NCBI GenBank assembly: GCA_964420035.1
Contig: CAYQQR010000021.1
Coordinates: forward strand, 1 to 64,000
DNA: 64,000 nt
Reading direction: 5' to 3'
DNA from: CAYQQR01 sp964420035
Lineage (GTDB): Bacteria > Bacteroidota > Bacteroidia > Bacteroidales > SM23-62
Shown here: piece by piece, positions 36,322-46,111 of the stretch
Layout: each line of letters starts with the position of its first letter
How positions within the stretch are numbered: the first letter of the stretch is position 1
Notes under the pieces: model-generated
Told to the model about the DNA's origin: nothing
What the model saw: the letters and a program-made list of their open reading frames with translations, nothing else
The model's database searches: none
Program-made: the position numbers and the translations under genes

Positions 36322-37296
36322 ATGTTTAGTCTTCAGGAGAGTATAGACATTATTCAGCAAAGAATCAAAGCCGTTGAGCTTCCCGGCGAGCCCGCCGAAC
36401 TCTATGAACCCATAGAATACATTCTTTCCATTGGAGGTAAAAGACTCAGGCCCGCCCTGGTCCTTCTCGGGGCCAATCTTTTTTCAGAAGAGATCGAACC
36501 TGCCCTTCCCGCTGCCCTGGCAGTTGAGGTATTTCACAATTTCACCCTCCTGCATGACGACATTATGGACCATGCTGAACGCAGAAGGGGAAAACCGACC
36601 GTTCACATGAAATGGAACGAGAATACTGCCATATTGTCGGGTGATGCCATGTGCATTTATGCCTATATCTTTATATCCCGGCTCAATGCAGATCACCTGC
36701 CGGCTGTCCTGAAAGTATTCAATGAAACAGCTCTACAGATATGCGAAGGACAACAGATGGACATGAATTTTGAGCAGATAGAAGAAGTGTCCATCCGCGA
36801 ATACATGAAAATGATCGAGTTAAAAACAGCCGTTTTATTGGCAGCCGGATTAAAAATGGGTGCTTTGAGTGTGGATGCACCCCCCGGAGAGGCTGATAAG
36901 CTTTATGATTTTGGCAAGAACCTGGGGCTTGCTTTTCAGCTGCAGGACGATCTGCTGGATAGCTTTGGTGACCCCGAACGCTTTGGTAAAAAAATCGGCG
37001 GGGATATCCTGGCCGGGAAAAAAACCTATCTCATCCTGTCTGCATTCCGTGAAGGCGGAGCAGCGGTAAAAAATGAAATCCTGGAACTTTTCAATGCAAA
37101 GGGCATGAAGGAACAGAAAAAGATCGCCCGGGTCAGATCCTTGCTGAAAAGCTGGGGCGTCCGGGAAAACACAGAAACCAGGATAAAGAAATACTATGAA
37201 GCAGCGCTGAAATTCCTATCCGATATTAAAGTTGATCAGGAACGCAAAAAGATACTGGAAAATTTTGCGGCCCGGATGATGTCGCGTGATAAATAA
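36322..37296 (+). CDS. Polyprenyl diphosphate synthase
   Basis: 324 residues. The two aspartate-rich motifs DDIMD (about 78-82, followed by RRRGKPTVH) and DDLLD (about 208-212) bind Mg-diphosphate. It makes a C15-C40 prenyl chain; chain length cannot be fixed by eye. It is divergent from the Na/Pi gene and convergent with the DUF2723 gene, 6 bp away. Confidence 0.93.
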   Translation: MFSLQESIDIIQQRIKAVELPGEPAELYEPIEYILSIGGKRLRPALVLLGANLFSEEIEPALPAALAVEVFHNFTLLHDDIMDHAERRRGKPTVHMKWNENTAILSGDAMCIYAYIFISRLNADHLPAVLKVFNETALQICEGQQMDMNFEQIEEVSIREYMKMIELKTAVLLAAGLKMGALSVDAPPGEADKLYDFGKNLGLAFQLQDDLLDSFGDPERFGKKIGGDILAGKKTYLILSAFREGGAAVKNEILELFNAKGMKEQKKIARVRSLLKSWGVRENTETRIKKYYEAALKFLSDIKVDQERKKILENFAARMMSRDK

Positions 37297-37302
37297 TCCT
37301 GC

Positions 37303-40300
37303 CTATTCTGAACCCTCTCCGGGAGGTGGCATGGGTATTCCCTGCCCGGAATAGCTTTGCAGAAACTGCATGAAGATTTCCGAGATATAATTATTCAGGT
37401 TCGGATCGGATGATTCCGCGGTAATTTGCCTGAGATTCTGTAAAATCTGGAGATTCAGCCTGATCTCATAATCTATGGTATTTTTGAATTTCGGCTTAAG
37501 ACTCAGGTAACAGGCCAGTTCATTCTCAAGAATGCCTGCAAATTCATAAGCAATGCTATCGGCCCGCCCCGCTTCTCCCGCGGCATAATAAGCTTCAATG
37601 ACGGGCGGTACGAAGATGTCATAGGGAATTCTTTCATGGGGGGTGAGCTCCATGATACGGTCAAGAACAACCACTGCAGAATCCTTTTTACCTTCAGCAA
37701 TAAGTTCCTCGGCAAGCCGGCTGTGGATGTTTCGAATCTTTATAACCGACAGGGTGTGCATGGTGGTGTGATCCAGGTAGACATCGGGTTCGTTTATCCG
37801 GCCCCAGCGGAAGGTATTCATCACGCGATCATAGAGTATGTCCGTGTTGATACTCCCGTAATTCAGAAAACTGCTCCCGGTGCTTTCGATAGGAACCAGC
37901 CTGTAGGACAGGCCATCCATGCGGAAATATTTTTCCAGGCTGAGCGCTCCTTCATTCCCGGCAGCTACGAAATTAACGGGACGGTTCCAGTTGTTATTGG
38001 CAATGATATCCAACTGGATCATGCTGGATTTCATGATAGAATTCCGGTTGATCTGCCAGCGAATTTCGGGTACGATCTTATCAGCATCTTCAGGAGGTAC
38101 GGTTCCATTCAGAATGACCTTAATGCTGTCAACAGGAAGCCTGAAATTCTTCGTGGGGATATAATCCACCGAAAGGCCCTGCCGTAGCTGGAGTTGTGAG
38201 TTCCTACTGTCATCCTGGATGAAATCGATCACCTGGCCCAGGTCGACATGATCCTCGATCTTTTCCAGCATGTAGACCCTCCCGTTGGTTCCTTCCTCAT
38301 ACTTATCATGGGTGAGGGTGATGGGCAGGGGTTCGGATTCATAGGCCTTATATTTCATCTGATCGATGTTCCAACTCATATTCAGGAGCATCAGGTTGGC
38401 AACCCGTACATCGGTACGGATCCCTTCCACGTCCTGGGCATACCACAAGGGGTAGGTGTCGTTGTCTCCATTGGTAAATAAAACCGCATTTTCATCACAG
38501 GAATTCAGGTAATTAAAAGCAATATCCCTGGCTGCATATCTTCCTGAACGGTCGTGATCATCCCGGTTTTCGCGGGCCATGATACCGGGTACCAGCACCA
38601 GGGCTGTGAGGGTTGCCGCGATAGCGCTTATCGCGCGCGGTATCTTACCCGAAAGGGCATCATAAACAGCCAGTACGCCCAGTCCGATCCAGATGGCAAA
38701 GGCATAGAAGGAACCGGCATAGGCATAATCCCGTTCCCTGGGCTCATAGGGTTTCTGGTTAAGGTACACCACGATAGCCAGACCGGTAAAGATGAACAGA
38801 AGGCCGACCACCCAGGCATCCCGCTTATTCTTGTTGATTTGTGTAAGAAGTCCCAGGAGACCCAGCAATAGGGGAAGAAAGTAATACTCATTCCTGGCTT
38901 CATGGTTTTTCCATTTACCGGGCAGGTCTTCCTGTGAGCCCAGGCGGGCTTCATCAATGAATTTGATGCCACTGAGCCAGTTGCCTTTGAGGACAGAACC
39001 ATCCGCCTGTATGTCATTTTGTTTTCCCACAAAGTTCCACATGAAATAGCGGATGTACATATGATTGATCTGATAGCTGAAGAAGAATTTCAGGTTCTCG
39101 CCAAATGTGGGCTTCTTGACCACCTTCGATTCTCCCTGGTTATCGGTGATACGAATAGATTCTCCCTCGACAAATTGTTTGTAGTAATCGACATGCCTGG
39201 GATCGGCACTGTGCATCCTCGGGAAGAAAGTCAGAAATCGCTCATCGTATTCATATTCCACCTTCCGGTTGATGATCACATATTTACCATCCCGCTGAGC
39301 ATAAGTCGGACGGCCATCTTTGGTTCCTTCGATGGGGGCATTATAGTATGGTCCGCGGAATAAAGGTGTTTCCCCGTACTGCTCCCGGTTCAGGTAAGAC
39401 ATCAAGGAAAAGATATCGTCCGGATTATTCATATCCATGGGTGGATTGGCCAGGGATCGGATCACAATGGTCGCGTAGGAAGAATATCCCAGCATCACAG
39501 CCATAAATCCAACGATCAGGGTGTTCAGGACCACCATTCTCTTTCTTACCGTGTAACGGATTCCGATCACAAACAGGGCAATCACCAGGGCCAGGTAGAA
39601 AAATACGCCTGTATGGTAGGGCAGACCGAAACCGTTGACAAACAAGAGTTCAAACCAGGAAGCCCTCTTGGCAAAACCTTTGAGAACCACCACCAGCATG
39701 AAGCCCAGGATCAGGACACTGACCAGGAAAGCATAAAATATCCCCCTGTTGGTCACAGGATATTTCCTGTAATAATAAACGAATACAATAGCCGGTATGG
39801 CCAGCAGGTTCAGCAGGTGAATTCCGATAGAGAGGCCCATCAGGTAGGCGATAAGGATGAGCCAGCGGTTGGCATAGGGTTCGTCGGCTGTGTTTTCCCA
39901 TTTCAGGATGGCCCAGAAAACAATGGCCGTGAAAAAGGAGGATAGGGCATATACTTCACCTTCCACCGCGGAAAACCAGAAGGTATCGGAAAAGGTATAG
40001 GCCAGGGCTCCAACCAGTCCGGCACCCAATACAGCCAGCATTTCACCTGCCTGGAGCTGGTCGGGTTCGTTAAACATCTTTCTGGCCAGGTGGGTAATGG
40101 TCCAGAACAAAAACATGATGGTGCCGGCTGAAGCCATGGCCGACATGCTGTTGACCATTCGGGCTACATTTGCAGGATCGGAAGCAAAGAGGGAAAATAC
40201 CCGGCCCAGGATCATAAAGAAGGGAGCACCCGGAGAATGGCCCACCTGAAGTTTGTATGCAGAAGCAATGAATTCACCGCAATCCCAGAAACTAACGGTG

Positions 40301-40386
40301 GGTTCCAGAGTAAGCTGATAGACAATGAAAGAACCTAAAAATAAGAGCCACCCCAGGGATTTATTGATCAAACCGAAATTTTTCAT
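37303..40386 (-). CDS. DUF2723 multi-pass membrane protein (GT-C-like)
   Basis: 1027 residues. The N-terminal half has about ten membrane segments, including the family motif SFWDCGEFIASAYKLQVGHSPGAPFF (about 31-56), with an Asp/Glu pair near the outer membrane face as in GT-C glycosyltransferases. A large soluble C-terminal part follows (about 620-1027). It is common in Bacteroidota and proposed to be a glycosyltransferase; the substrate is unknown. Confidence 0.88.
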   Translation of the reverse strand: MKNFGLINKSLGWLLFLGSFIVYQLTLEPTVSFWDCGEFIASAYKLQVGHSPGAPFFMILGRVFSLFASDPANVARMVNSMSAMASAGTIMFLFWTITHLARKMFNEPDQLQAGEMLAVLGAGLVGALAYTFSDTFWFSAVEGEVYALSSFFTAIVFWAILKWENTADEPYANRWLILIAYLMGLSIGIHLLNLLAIPAIVFVYYYRKYPVTNRGIFYAFLVSVLILGFMLVVVLKGFAKRASWFELLFVNGFGLPYHTGVFFYLALVIALFVIGIRYTVRKRMVVLNTLIVGFMAVMLGYSSYATIVIRSLANPPMDMNNPDDIFSLMSYLNREQYGETPLFRGPYYNAPIEGTKDGRPTYAQRDGKYVIINRKVEYEYDERFLTFFPRMHSADPRHVDYYKQFVEGESIRITDNQGESKVVKKPTFGENLKFFFSYQINHMYIRYFMWNFVGKQNDIQADGSVLKGNWLSGIKFIDEARLGSQEDLPGKWKNHEARNEYYFLPLLLGLLGLLTQINKNKRDAWVVGLLFIFTGLAIVVYLNQKPYEPRERDYAYAGSFYAFAIWIGLGVLAVYDALSGKIPRAISAIAATLTALVLVPGIMARENRDDHDRSGRYAARDIAFNYLNSCDENAVLFTNGDNDTYPLWYAQDVEGIRTDVRVANLMLLNMSWNIDQMKYKAYESEPLPITLTHDKYEEGTNGRVYMLEKIEDHVDLGQVIDFIQDDSRNSQLQLRQGLSVDYIPTKNFRLPVDSIKVILNGTVPPEDADKIVPEIRWQINRNSIMKSSMIQLDIIANNNWNRPVNFVAAGNEGALSLEKYFRMDGLSYRLVPIESTGSSFLNYGSINTDILYDRVMNTFRWGRINEPDVYLDHTTMHTLSVIKIRNIHSRLAEELIAEGKKDSAVVVLDRIMELTPHERIPYDIFVPPVIEAYYAAGEAGRADSIAYEFAGILENELACYLSLKPKFKNTIDYEIRLNLQILQNLRQITAESSDPNLNNYISEIFMQFLQSYSGQGIPMPPPGEGSE

Positions 40387-40470
40387 GAATACTGAAGATT
40401 GTATATGGTATCCAACTACCTTACACGGGCAAGGGCGAAGATAATAATTTTAGGCTGTAGTTCAATGTTA

Positions 40471-40504
40471 TTGGTTCTCTGTTCTCTGTTCTCTGTTATC
40501 TTTG
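40471..40504 (+). promoter_or_regulatory. Promoter with repeat-filled spacer, SUI1 gene
   Basis: TATCTTTG at 40497-40504 is a perfect TAnnTTTG, 16 bp before the SUI1 ATG. A TTG lies at 40471-40473, a 23-bp spacer that consists of the heptamer repeat. One unit less would give 16 bp. Confidence 0.55.
40474..40501 (+). repeat. Heptamer tandem repeat in a promoter spacer
   Basis: gttctct occurs three times in tandem (40474-40494) and a fourth degenerate unit gttatct (40495-40501) supplies the first half of the -7 box that follows. Confidence 0.85.
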
Positions 40505-40520
40505 CAAGAAATTGGAGGTT

Positions 40521-40868
40521 ATGGGTGAAAAGAGTCACAGAAGGAGGAAGGGGATCGTTTATTCTACTGATCCGGATTTTGAATATTCTGAAGGATCAGC
40601 GGATCAGCAGGAAACCCTGTCCCCGGATCAACAAGATCTCCTGGTTCGCGTTGAAAGAAAAGGCAGAAAAGGAAAGACCCTTACCATACTCTCGGGATTT
40701 ACCGGCAGCCGCGAGGATTTGAAAGACCTGGCAAAAAAGCTCAAAAAAAAGTGTGGTACCGGGGGAAGCGAGGACGGGGCGGATATTTTGATCCAGGGTG
40801 ATTTCAGGAAAAAGATCAGGGACCTGCTCAGTGATGAAGGATATAAGGTACGCGTATCGGGAGGGTAA
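40521..40868 (+). CDS. SUI1/eIF1-like translation factor (YciH family)
   Basis: About 115 residues from ATG 40521. The SUI1 fold is shown by RKGRKGKTLTILSGFTGSREDLKDLAKKLKKKCG...ILIQGDFRKKIRDLL and ends KVRVSGG. The N-terminal part is charged and variable. Bacterial SUI1 proteins resemble eIF1, which proofreads start-codon choice; the bacterial role is little defined. Confidence 0.9.
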   Translation: MGEKSHRRRKGIVYSTDPDFEYSEGSADQQETLSPDQQDLLVRVERKGRKGKTLTILSGFTGSREDLKDLAKKLKKKCGTGGSEDGADILIQGDFRKKIRDLLSDEGYKVRVSGG

Positions 40869-40875
40869 AAGCTTC

Positions 40876-43731
40876 GTGAAAAGTCATTTGAATTCCATTA
40901 TTACCGGGTTCATGATATGGATGCTTCTGTGCACCCTTGCACCGGTTCACATCCATGCCCAGTTCTATGACCGGGGCAATCCTCCCATCGGCCGGAAATG
41001 GATTCGGATTAAGACACGCAATTTCAATGTCATCGCACCTGATTATTTCATAGACCAGGGCAAGCAATACGCTTCCCGCCTGGAAATGTATTACGATGCC
41101 AATTCCGAACTGCTGCAACACAAGCCTGCCAAGGTACCCGTGGTGATCCATCCCACCTCGGTCGAATCAAACGGTTTCGTAGCCTGGGCCCCCAAAAGAA
41201 TGGAACTGATCAGCACCCCCAGGGTGGATAGCTATGCAGAACCCTGGATGGATCAGCTGGTCAAGCATGAATTCAGACATGTGGTGCAGGTGGATAAGCT
41301 GAAGCAGGGCTTCACACGCTACCTCAGTTGGTTCACGGGAGAACAGGCCGTTGGCATCGCGGCCGCGGCAGTGCCTTTCTGGTTCCTGGAAGGGGATGCC
41401 GTAGATGCCGAAACCAGGCTTTCCCATGCAGGACGGGGCAGGCTTCCTTCTTTTTCCATGGAGCTCAAGGCCATCCGGGATAGTGAATCAGGTGCCTACA
41501 GCTATGAGAAAGCCTATTACGGCTCTTATAAGGACCATGTTCCCAACCATTACCAATTGGGTTATCAGATGGTACGCTATGGCAGGGAGCAATACGGCGA
41601 CCGTTTGTGGGACGAAGTGCTCGATTATACCGGCCGTTATACATTTACCATGCTGCCTTTTTATTTCGGACTGAAAAAGCAAACGGGTTTATCCAAAAGA
41701 CAGTTGTACCGGGAGACCATGGATCATCTGAAGAAACAAACCGCATCGGAACAGGTTCAGTGGAAACCCGGCTCCCTGGTGATCAATCCCCCGAGCAGGG
41801 AATATACCGCCTACCGCATGGCCAGCGTACTGCCAACAGGAGAGGTTCTTGCTGAAAAAAGGAGCCTGGACGACATACCCCGTTTCGTGCTCATCGACAG
41901 TACCGGCAGGGAAAAGATCATCCATACCCCCGGGTTTTATTATCCGGTTAATATTTCCCTGGTCGGCAACCGTTTGGTATGGGCCGAAACGGTGGGCGAT
42001 CCCCTGTGGAGCTATCGTTCATACTCGGTGATCAAGACCCTGGATATGACCAGCGGTAAAGAACGGATGGTCACCCGGCAAAGCCGGTTGTTCACGCCCG
42101 TTCTTCATTCAGACGGTTTGAGGATCGCTGCAGTTCATGTCAGTCCGGGAAATAAATATGCCATACAGATCATTGCCCTGAATTCCGGTGATGTGATCGC
42201 TTCCTTTGATGTCCCTCAAAATGAATATCCCCAATATCTGACCTGGCTGGATGAACATCGCCTGGGCATGACCCTGCTCGGCAATAAAGGGAAATCTTTA
42301 TATTTACTCGATCTCGGGTCGGGGCGTTTCGAGCAGATCACCGCATTCGGTTATGAAGACATGGCCGAACTGCAGGCCTGGGGCGAGGGCATTCTCTTCC
42401 GGAGTACCCGTTCCGGGACGGACAACATTCATTATTATGATTTGGAAGAACGAAAGGAGTACCGGCTCACCGATGCATCTTATGGTGCCTTTAACCCGAC
42501 CTGGTCTGCGCCGGACAGTTCATTGGTCTATTCTGATTACTCTTCGCGGGGCTACGATCTTGTCACAGTCCCTGCCCGGGACCTTCTGTGGAAAGATGTT
42601 CCTACAGATAGCAAAGTACTCAGGCAACCTCATCCCTATGCTGAGGAACCCCCTGACCCGGAAGAAATAAAAGTCGAACCCTACAACCGGCTTGCACAGT
42701 TTTTCAGGTTGCACAGCTGGTCGCCCTTTTATTTTGATTACAACGATCCCGATGTGGAAGATCCGAAGGTTGCCCCGGGGGTCACCCTGCTTTCACAAAA
42801 CCTGCTCAGCACTGCCACAACCGTCCTGGGCTATGAATACCGTGACGGGGACCATCTGCTGCATACCCGTCTCTTATACGAGGGAATCTGGCCCCATATA
42901 AGTCTGGGCTGGGATTACGGCGGCCTTCCCCTGATCACCCAGGCTCCGGACGGGGTGGACCCACCCGGAAAAGTGAACAGAAGGAACAGTTTCAGCCTGA
43001 AAGCTTCTTTTCCGCTTGATCTGACGGCCAACCGTTTTGTTACCAGGATGGTGCCCTCTGCAGAATGGTCCTACACCAATGCATATTTTTTCTACCGCTC
43101 GGATCAGACTTATCGTTCCGGCATAAATTACATGGATTTCCGGTTTTATTTCTACAATTTCCTGAAAACTTCAGCCAGGGATATTTTACCCCGATGGGGA
43201 CAGGTTTATAGTCTTAGGCTTTTCAATGCACCCTTTGAAAACGAACAACTCGGATCGATAAGTTCGGGCCGGGCCACCTGGTACCTGCCGGGTATCCTGA
43301 AGCATCACAGTCTGAAATTAGGTGCCGCATTTCAGAACCAGGATACAAAACGCTTTCTCTTTGGCAATCATATACGATATCCCCGGGGCATGACCGGTTA
43401 TACCAGTGAGCAATTGAGACTGCTCAGTGCCGATTATGTTTTACCCCTCTTTTATCCCGATTGGAACATTGGGTCGGTAGCTTATATCAAGCGATTCCGG
43501 GCAAGCTTGTATGCCGACTATGTCATGGGGAAGAACGTCTATTTCCCGGGGGCCGACGGTACCGAAGTCATTGACCTGGACCGGTCCTCCTTTGGTTTCA
43601 CGCTTACTGCAGACTTTCATCCTTTTCATTCCTTCTTTCCGGTGAACAGCGGCATACAACTCACTTATCTTCCCCACAGCGGAGAATGGGTTCCCGGGTT
43701 CATTCTGGGAATCGACCTGAATAGCTTCTAA
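40876..43731 (+). CDS. Secreted zincin-motif protein with propeller-like middle and barrel-like C-terminus
   Basis: About 951 residues from GTG 40876; an ATG at 40834 inside the SUI1 gene is the alternative. A signal peptide ends near HIHAQF. The gluzincin motif His131-Glu-x-x-His135 (HEFRH) is followed by Glu172 in WFLEGDA, consistent with a peptidase_MA-like zinc site. The middle has TolB/PD40-like beta-propeller repeats (about 320-600), and the C-terminal third alternates aromatic residues and ends in Phe, as outer-membrane beta-barrels do. Probably a surface or outer-membrane metalloprotein; the substrate is unknown. Confidence 0.75.
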   Translation: MKSHLNSIITGFMIWMLLCTLAPVHIHAQFYDRGNPPIGRKWIRIKTRNFNVIAPDYFIDQGKQYASRLEMYYDANSELLQHKPAKVPVVIHPTSVESNGFVAWAPKRMELISTPRVDSYAEPWMDQLVKHEFRHVVQVDKLKQGFTRYLSWFTGEQAVGIAAAAVPFWFLEGDAVDAETRLSHAGRGRLPSFSMELKAIRDSESGAYSYEKAYYGSYKDHVPNHYQLGYQMVRYGREQYGDRLWDEVLDYTGRYTFTMLPFYFGLKKQTGLSKRQLYRETMDHLKKQTASEQVQWKPGSLVINPPSREYTAYRMASVLPTGEVLAEKRSLDDIPRFVLIDSTGREKIIHTPGFYYPVNISLVGNRLVWAETVGDPLWSYRSYSVIKTLDMTSGKERMVTRQSRLFTPVLHSDGLRIAAVHVSPGNKYAIQIIALNSGDVIASFDVPQNEYPQYLTWLDEHRLGMTLLGNKGKSLYLLDLGSGRFEQITAFGYEDMAELQAWGEGILFRSTRSGTDNIHYYDLEERKEYRLTDASYGAFNPTWSAPDSSLVYSDYSSRGYDLVTVPARDLLWKDVPTDSKVLRQPHPYAEEPPDPEEIKVEPYNRLAQFFRLHSWSPFYFDYNDPDVEDPKVAPGVTLLSQNLLSTATTVLGYEYRDGDHLLHTRLLYEGIWPHISLGWDYGGLPLITQAPDGVDPPGKVNRRNSFSLKASFPLDLTANRFVTRMVPSAEWSYTNAYFFYRSDQTYRSGINYMDFRFYFYNFLKTSARDILPRWGQVYSLRLFNAPFENEQLGSISSGRATWYLPGILKHHSLKLGAAFQNQDTKRFLFGNHIRYPRGMTGYTSEQLRLLSADYVLPLFYPDWNIGSVAYIKRFRASLYADYVMGKNVYFPGADGTEVIDLDRSSFGFTLTADFHPFHSFFPVNSGIQLTYLPHSGEWVPGFILGIDLNSF

Positions 43732-44315
43732 TCTCCTGCCTGAGCACCCAACTCCTGTGAAATCTTAATATAGCCCGGATAATACACGGGCCTTTTCCCG
43801 ATCAGAATAGAGGGCCTGACTTTTACGGTGAGCCGTGAACTGTAGCCGGGTCTTTCCGACAGTGAAAGCACCAGGTTCGTGATGGATTGAAGGCTGGACA
43901 GCTTAAACACCTCCAGAAAGTTTAGTTTTGTGCTTACCGGTATGGAAACGGTTTCTCCCGGGGGGATAACAATCTTTCTATCGATTTTGTCCCGGGTCAT
44001 TTCAACATCATCGAGGTATAAAATGTATTCCAATTCATTCATGGCGGCCGGAAGGCTGTTTGGATTCCTGGCTTGCAGGATCAGGGTCATTTGCAAGGGG
44101 AGATCCCCGGAAAGAAGGGCATTGGACAGGCTTGCCATCTGCAGCATATTCAGGTCTTTGTAACTATGGATATCATCAAGGACAATCCCGGCCATCTGAA
44201 GATCGCTGATCCGGTCGTACCGAAATTCACAGCGTGTCAGGGTCCTGGTTTCCCGGATGGTACTGCAGGAAACAAGAAGAAAAAAGAAAAGCAAAAAAAG
44301 CGGTAGGTTTTTCAT
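43728..44315 (-). CDS. LEA14-like (WHy domain) lipoprotein
   Basis: 195 residues. A lipoprotein signal with lipobox LVSC (Cys17) is followed by an LEA type 2 immunoglobulin-like domain (LTLILQARNPNSLPAAMNELEY-type NPN motif; PPGETVSIPVSTKL). Function of bacterial LEA14-like lipoproteins is not settled. The stop overlaps that of the convergent gene by 4 bp. Confidence 0.78.
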   Translation of the reverse strand: MKNLPLFLLFFFLLVSCSTIRETRTLTRCEFRYDRISDLQMAGIVLDDIHSYKDLNMLQMASLSNALLSGDLPLQMTLILQARNPNSLPAAMNELEYILYLDDVEMTRDKIDRKIVIPPGETVSIPVSTKLNFLEVFKLSSLQSITNLVLSLSERPGYSSRLTVKVRPSILIGKRPVYYPGYIKISQELGAQAGD

Positions 44316-44327
44316 CGAGAATATGGG

Positions 44328-44335
44328 TATTTTTG
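44328..44335 (+). promoter_or_regulatory. -7 box (TATTTTTG), TonB-like gene
   Basis: A perfect TAnnTTTG 46 bp before the ATG at 44382, in the divergent gap with the lipoprotein gene. Confidence 0.5.
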
Positions 44336-44381
44336 CATCCGAAACGTTAATATTTGACGGGATATTGCAAATTAAACAAAT

Positions 44382-45113
44382 ATGTTTCCCGCTGAAATGA
44401 GATCATTCTTGAAAAACCATATGAACGGTATTCTGGGAACCATCATATTTCATATGTTGCTGGTGGTGATGTTTCTTATATTACAGATCCGTTCGGAACG
44501 AAGGGAACGGATGAGGGAAATGGTGGTGGAATTCATGGAGTCAGAAATGCCGGAGTTAAGCCGGGAAGAAGAAGCGGATGGGGAAGAGGTCAACTTGCCG
44601 GTCCGGCAAGCCCTGATGGAAAGAACGCGTAACATTCCCGTGAACATTTCGCGAAAGCTCGAGGAGGAACTCAGTACAAAGGAATATGAAGAGCGAATGC
44701 TGAGGGAGCTGGAAGAGAACCGGCCCGAAGAATATAAAAAGCTGCAGGAAAGATTGAGCAACCTGGAGGCAGAGTACCGGGAAGTGCTCGAGGAACCGGA
44801 ACCTGTTGAGGAAGAGCCTCCCGCCTATGAGGGTCCCACCCGTATCTATTATGATCTGAAGGACCGGCATCACCTGTACCTGCATCTGCCGGTCTATTTG
44901 TGTGAAGGCAGTGGGGTAGTTGAGGTGGTTCTTAACGTAAACCAGAAGGGTTATGTAACCCGGGTATCGGTCCCGGATCTCGGGGATGACATGAATGCCC
45001 TCTGCCTGGCGGAAGCTGCCAGGGAAGCAGCGGCCCAATCACGCTTCAATCCCGACCCCTCTGCACCGCCCAGTCAGGAAGGGAGCATTACCTATCATTT
45101 TGTTGCCCAGTGA
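44382..45113 (+). CDS. TonB-like protein
   Basis: 243 residues. A single N-terminal membrane anchor (about 18-37) precedes a long Glu/Arg-rich coiled region (about 38-150), and the C-terminal domain (GVVEVVLNVNQKGYVTRVSVPD...REAAAQSRFNP) matches the TonB C-terminal fold. There is no Pro-rich spacer of the classic type. It may energise TonB-dependent receptors, or be a structural variant. Confidence 0.7.
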   Translation: MFPAEMRSFLKNHMNGILGTIIFHMLLVVMFLILQIRSERRERMREMVVEFMESEMPELSREEEADGEEVNLPVRQALMERTRNIPVNISRKLEEELSTKEYEERMLRELEENRPEEYKKLQERLSNLEAEYREVLEEPEPVEEEPPAYEGPTRIYYDLKDRHHLYLHLPVYLCEGSGVVEVVLNVNQKGYVTRVSVPDLGDDMNALCLAEAAREAAAQSRFNPDPSAPPSQEGSITYHFVAQ

Positions 45114-45118
45114 CCCGC

Positions 45119-46111
45119 TCAGGAAGCGGCGTCAAATAGTCCGCGCGCTTTTTCAGCCAAGACATGCAAATCCTGCTCCAGCATACACCGGAAATGTTTT
45201 TTGGGACATTTTTGAAAACCAATCTTGGAACAGGGCCGGCAGCTTAAAGCCTTTACTTCGAAGATCTCCGAATCCGGACCGGGCATATAAGGATACATCC
45301 CGAATTTGGGAACCGTATTGCCCCAGACGGACAGGATGTTTTTTTTGAATGCCGCGGCTATATGCATCATGCCTGTATCGTGGGTAATGACCAGCCTGGA
45401 TTGCTGCAGCAGTGATGCAGAACCATTGAGGCTAAAACGTCCGCAGGCATTGAACACCGCAGTTCCTGACCTCTTTGCAATCTCTTCTCCGGATTGCAGG
45501 TCCCCGGGCCCCCCAAGCAAAACAACCGGTTTCTGAAGGAGATCCACCAGTTCCACCTGTTGATCCCGGATGAGTTTTTTTGTATCGTGTTTCGCTCCGA
45601 TGGCCAGGGCTATAAACCCCTTTTGAAATTCACGGGGCAATTGATCCGGCTGGACGGACTCTTCAGCAGGGATGAAATAATCCAGTCCCTTACCGTCGTT
45701 TTTAACGTCAAACAAACGGACCGTTTCCATATACCGGTCGACAATATGCAGGCCGGGAAGACGATCCCGCTTGAAATTAACAAGCAACCACTTCTGCCAG
45801 TTAAGTTTATCGAAGGAAAAACTCATCCTTTTGAGGCGCGACTTTACCAGGCCGCTCCTGAGGTTATGATGCAGATCGATAATATAGTCAACAGGGGTCT
45901 CTTGGATCTCCCGGATCACTGGCAGGAGGGTTTCCTGGAGTACATGAACCCGGTCGACGTAAGGATTGGACTCTATCAGGGGTGCATAGGCTTTTTTGGT
46001 GAGATAGTGTATCCTTGCCGATCCAACCTGTTCTTTTAGACAACGAATCACGGGGGTGGTAAGTACAATGTCTCCAATGGAGCTGAACCGTATGATCAGG
46101 AAGGTGATCAC
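45119..46111 (-). CDS. Glycosyltransferase family 9 (heptosyltransferase-like)
   Basis: 330 residues starting at GTG 46111, which overlaps the stop of the upstream gene (GTGA). FLIIRFSSIGDIVLTTPVIRCLK at the N-terminus and the C-terminal VITHDTGMMHIAAAF nucleotide-sugar binding motif are diagnostic of GT9. It probably adds a heptose or similar sugar to LPS core. Last gene of an apparent atpD-atpC-hydrolase-GT9 run. Confidence 0.92.
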   Translation of the reverse strand: MITFLIIRFSSIGDIVLTTPVIRCLKEQVGSARIHYLTKKAYAPLIESNPYVDRVHVLQETLLPVIREIQETPVDYIIDLHHNLRSGLVKSRLKRMSFSFDKLNWQKWLLVNFKRDRLPGLHIVDRYMETVRLFDVKNDGKGLDYFIPAEESVQPDQLPREFQKGFIALAIGAKHDTKKLIRDQQVELVDLLQKPVVLLGGPGDLQSGEEIAKRSGTAVFNACGRFSLNGSASLLQQSRLVITHDTGMMHIAAAFKKNILSVWGNTVPKFGMYPYMPGPDSEIFEVKALSCRPCSKIGFQKCPKKHFRCMLEQDLHVLAEKARGLFDAAS

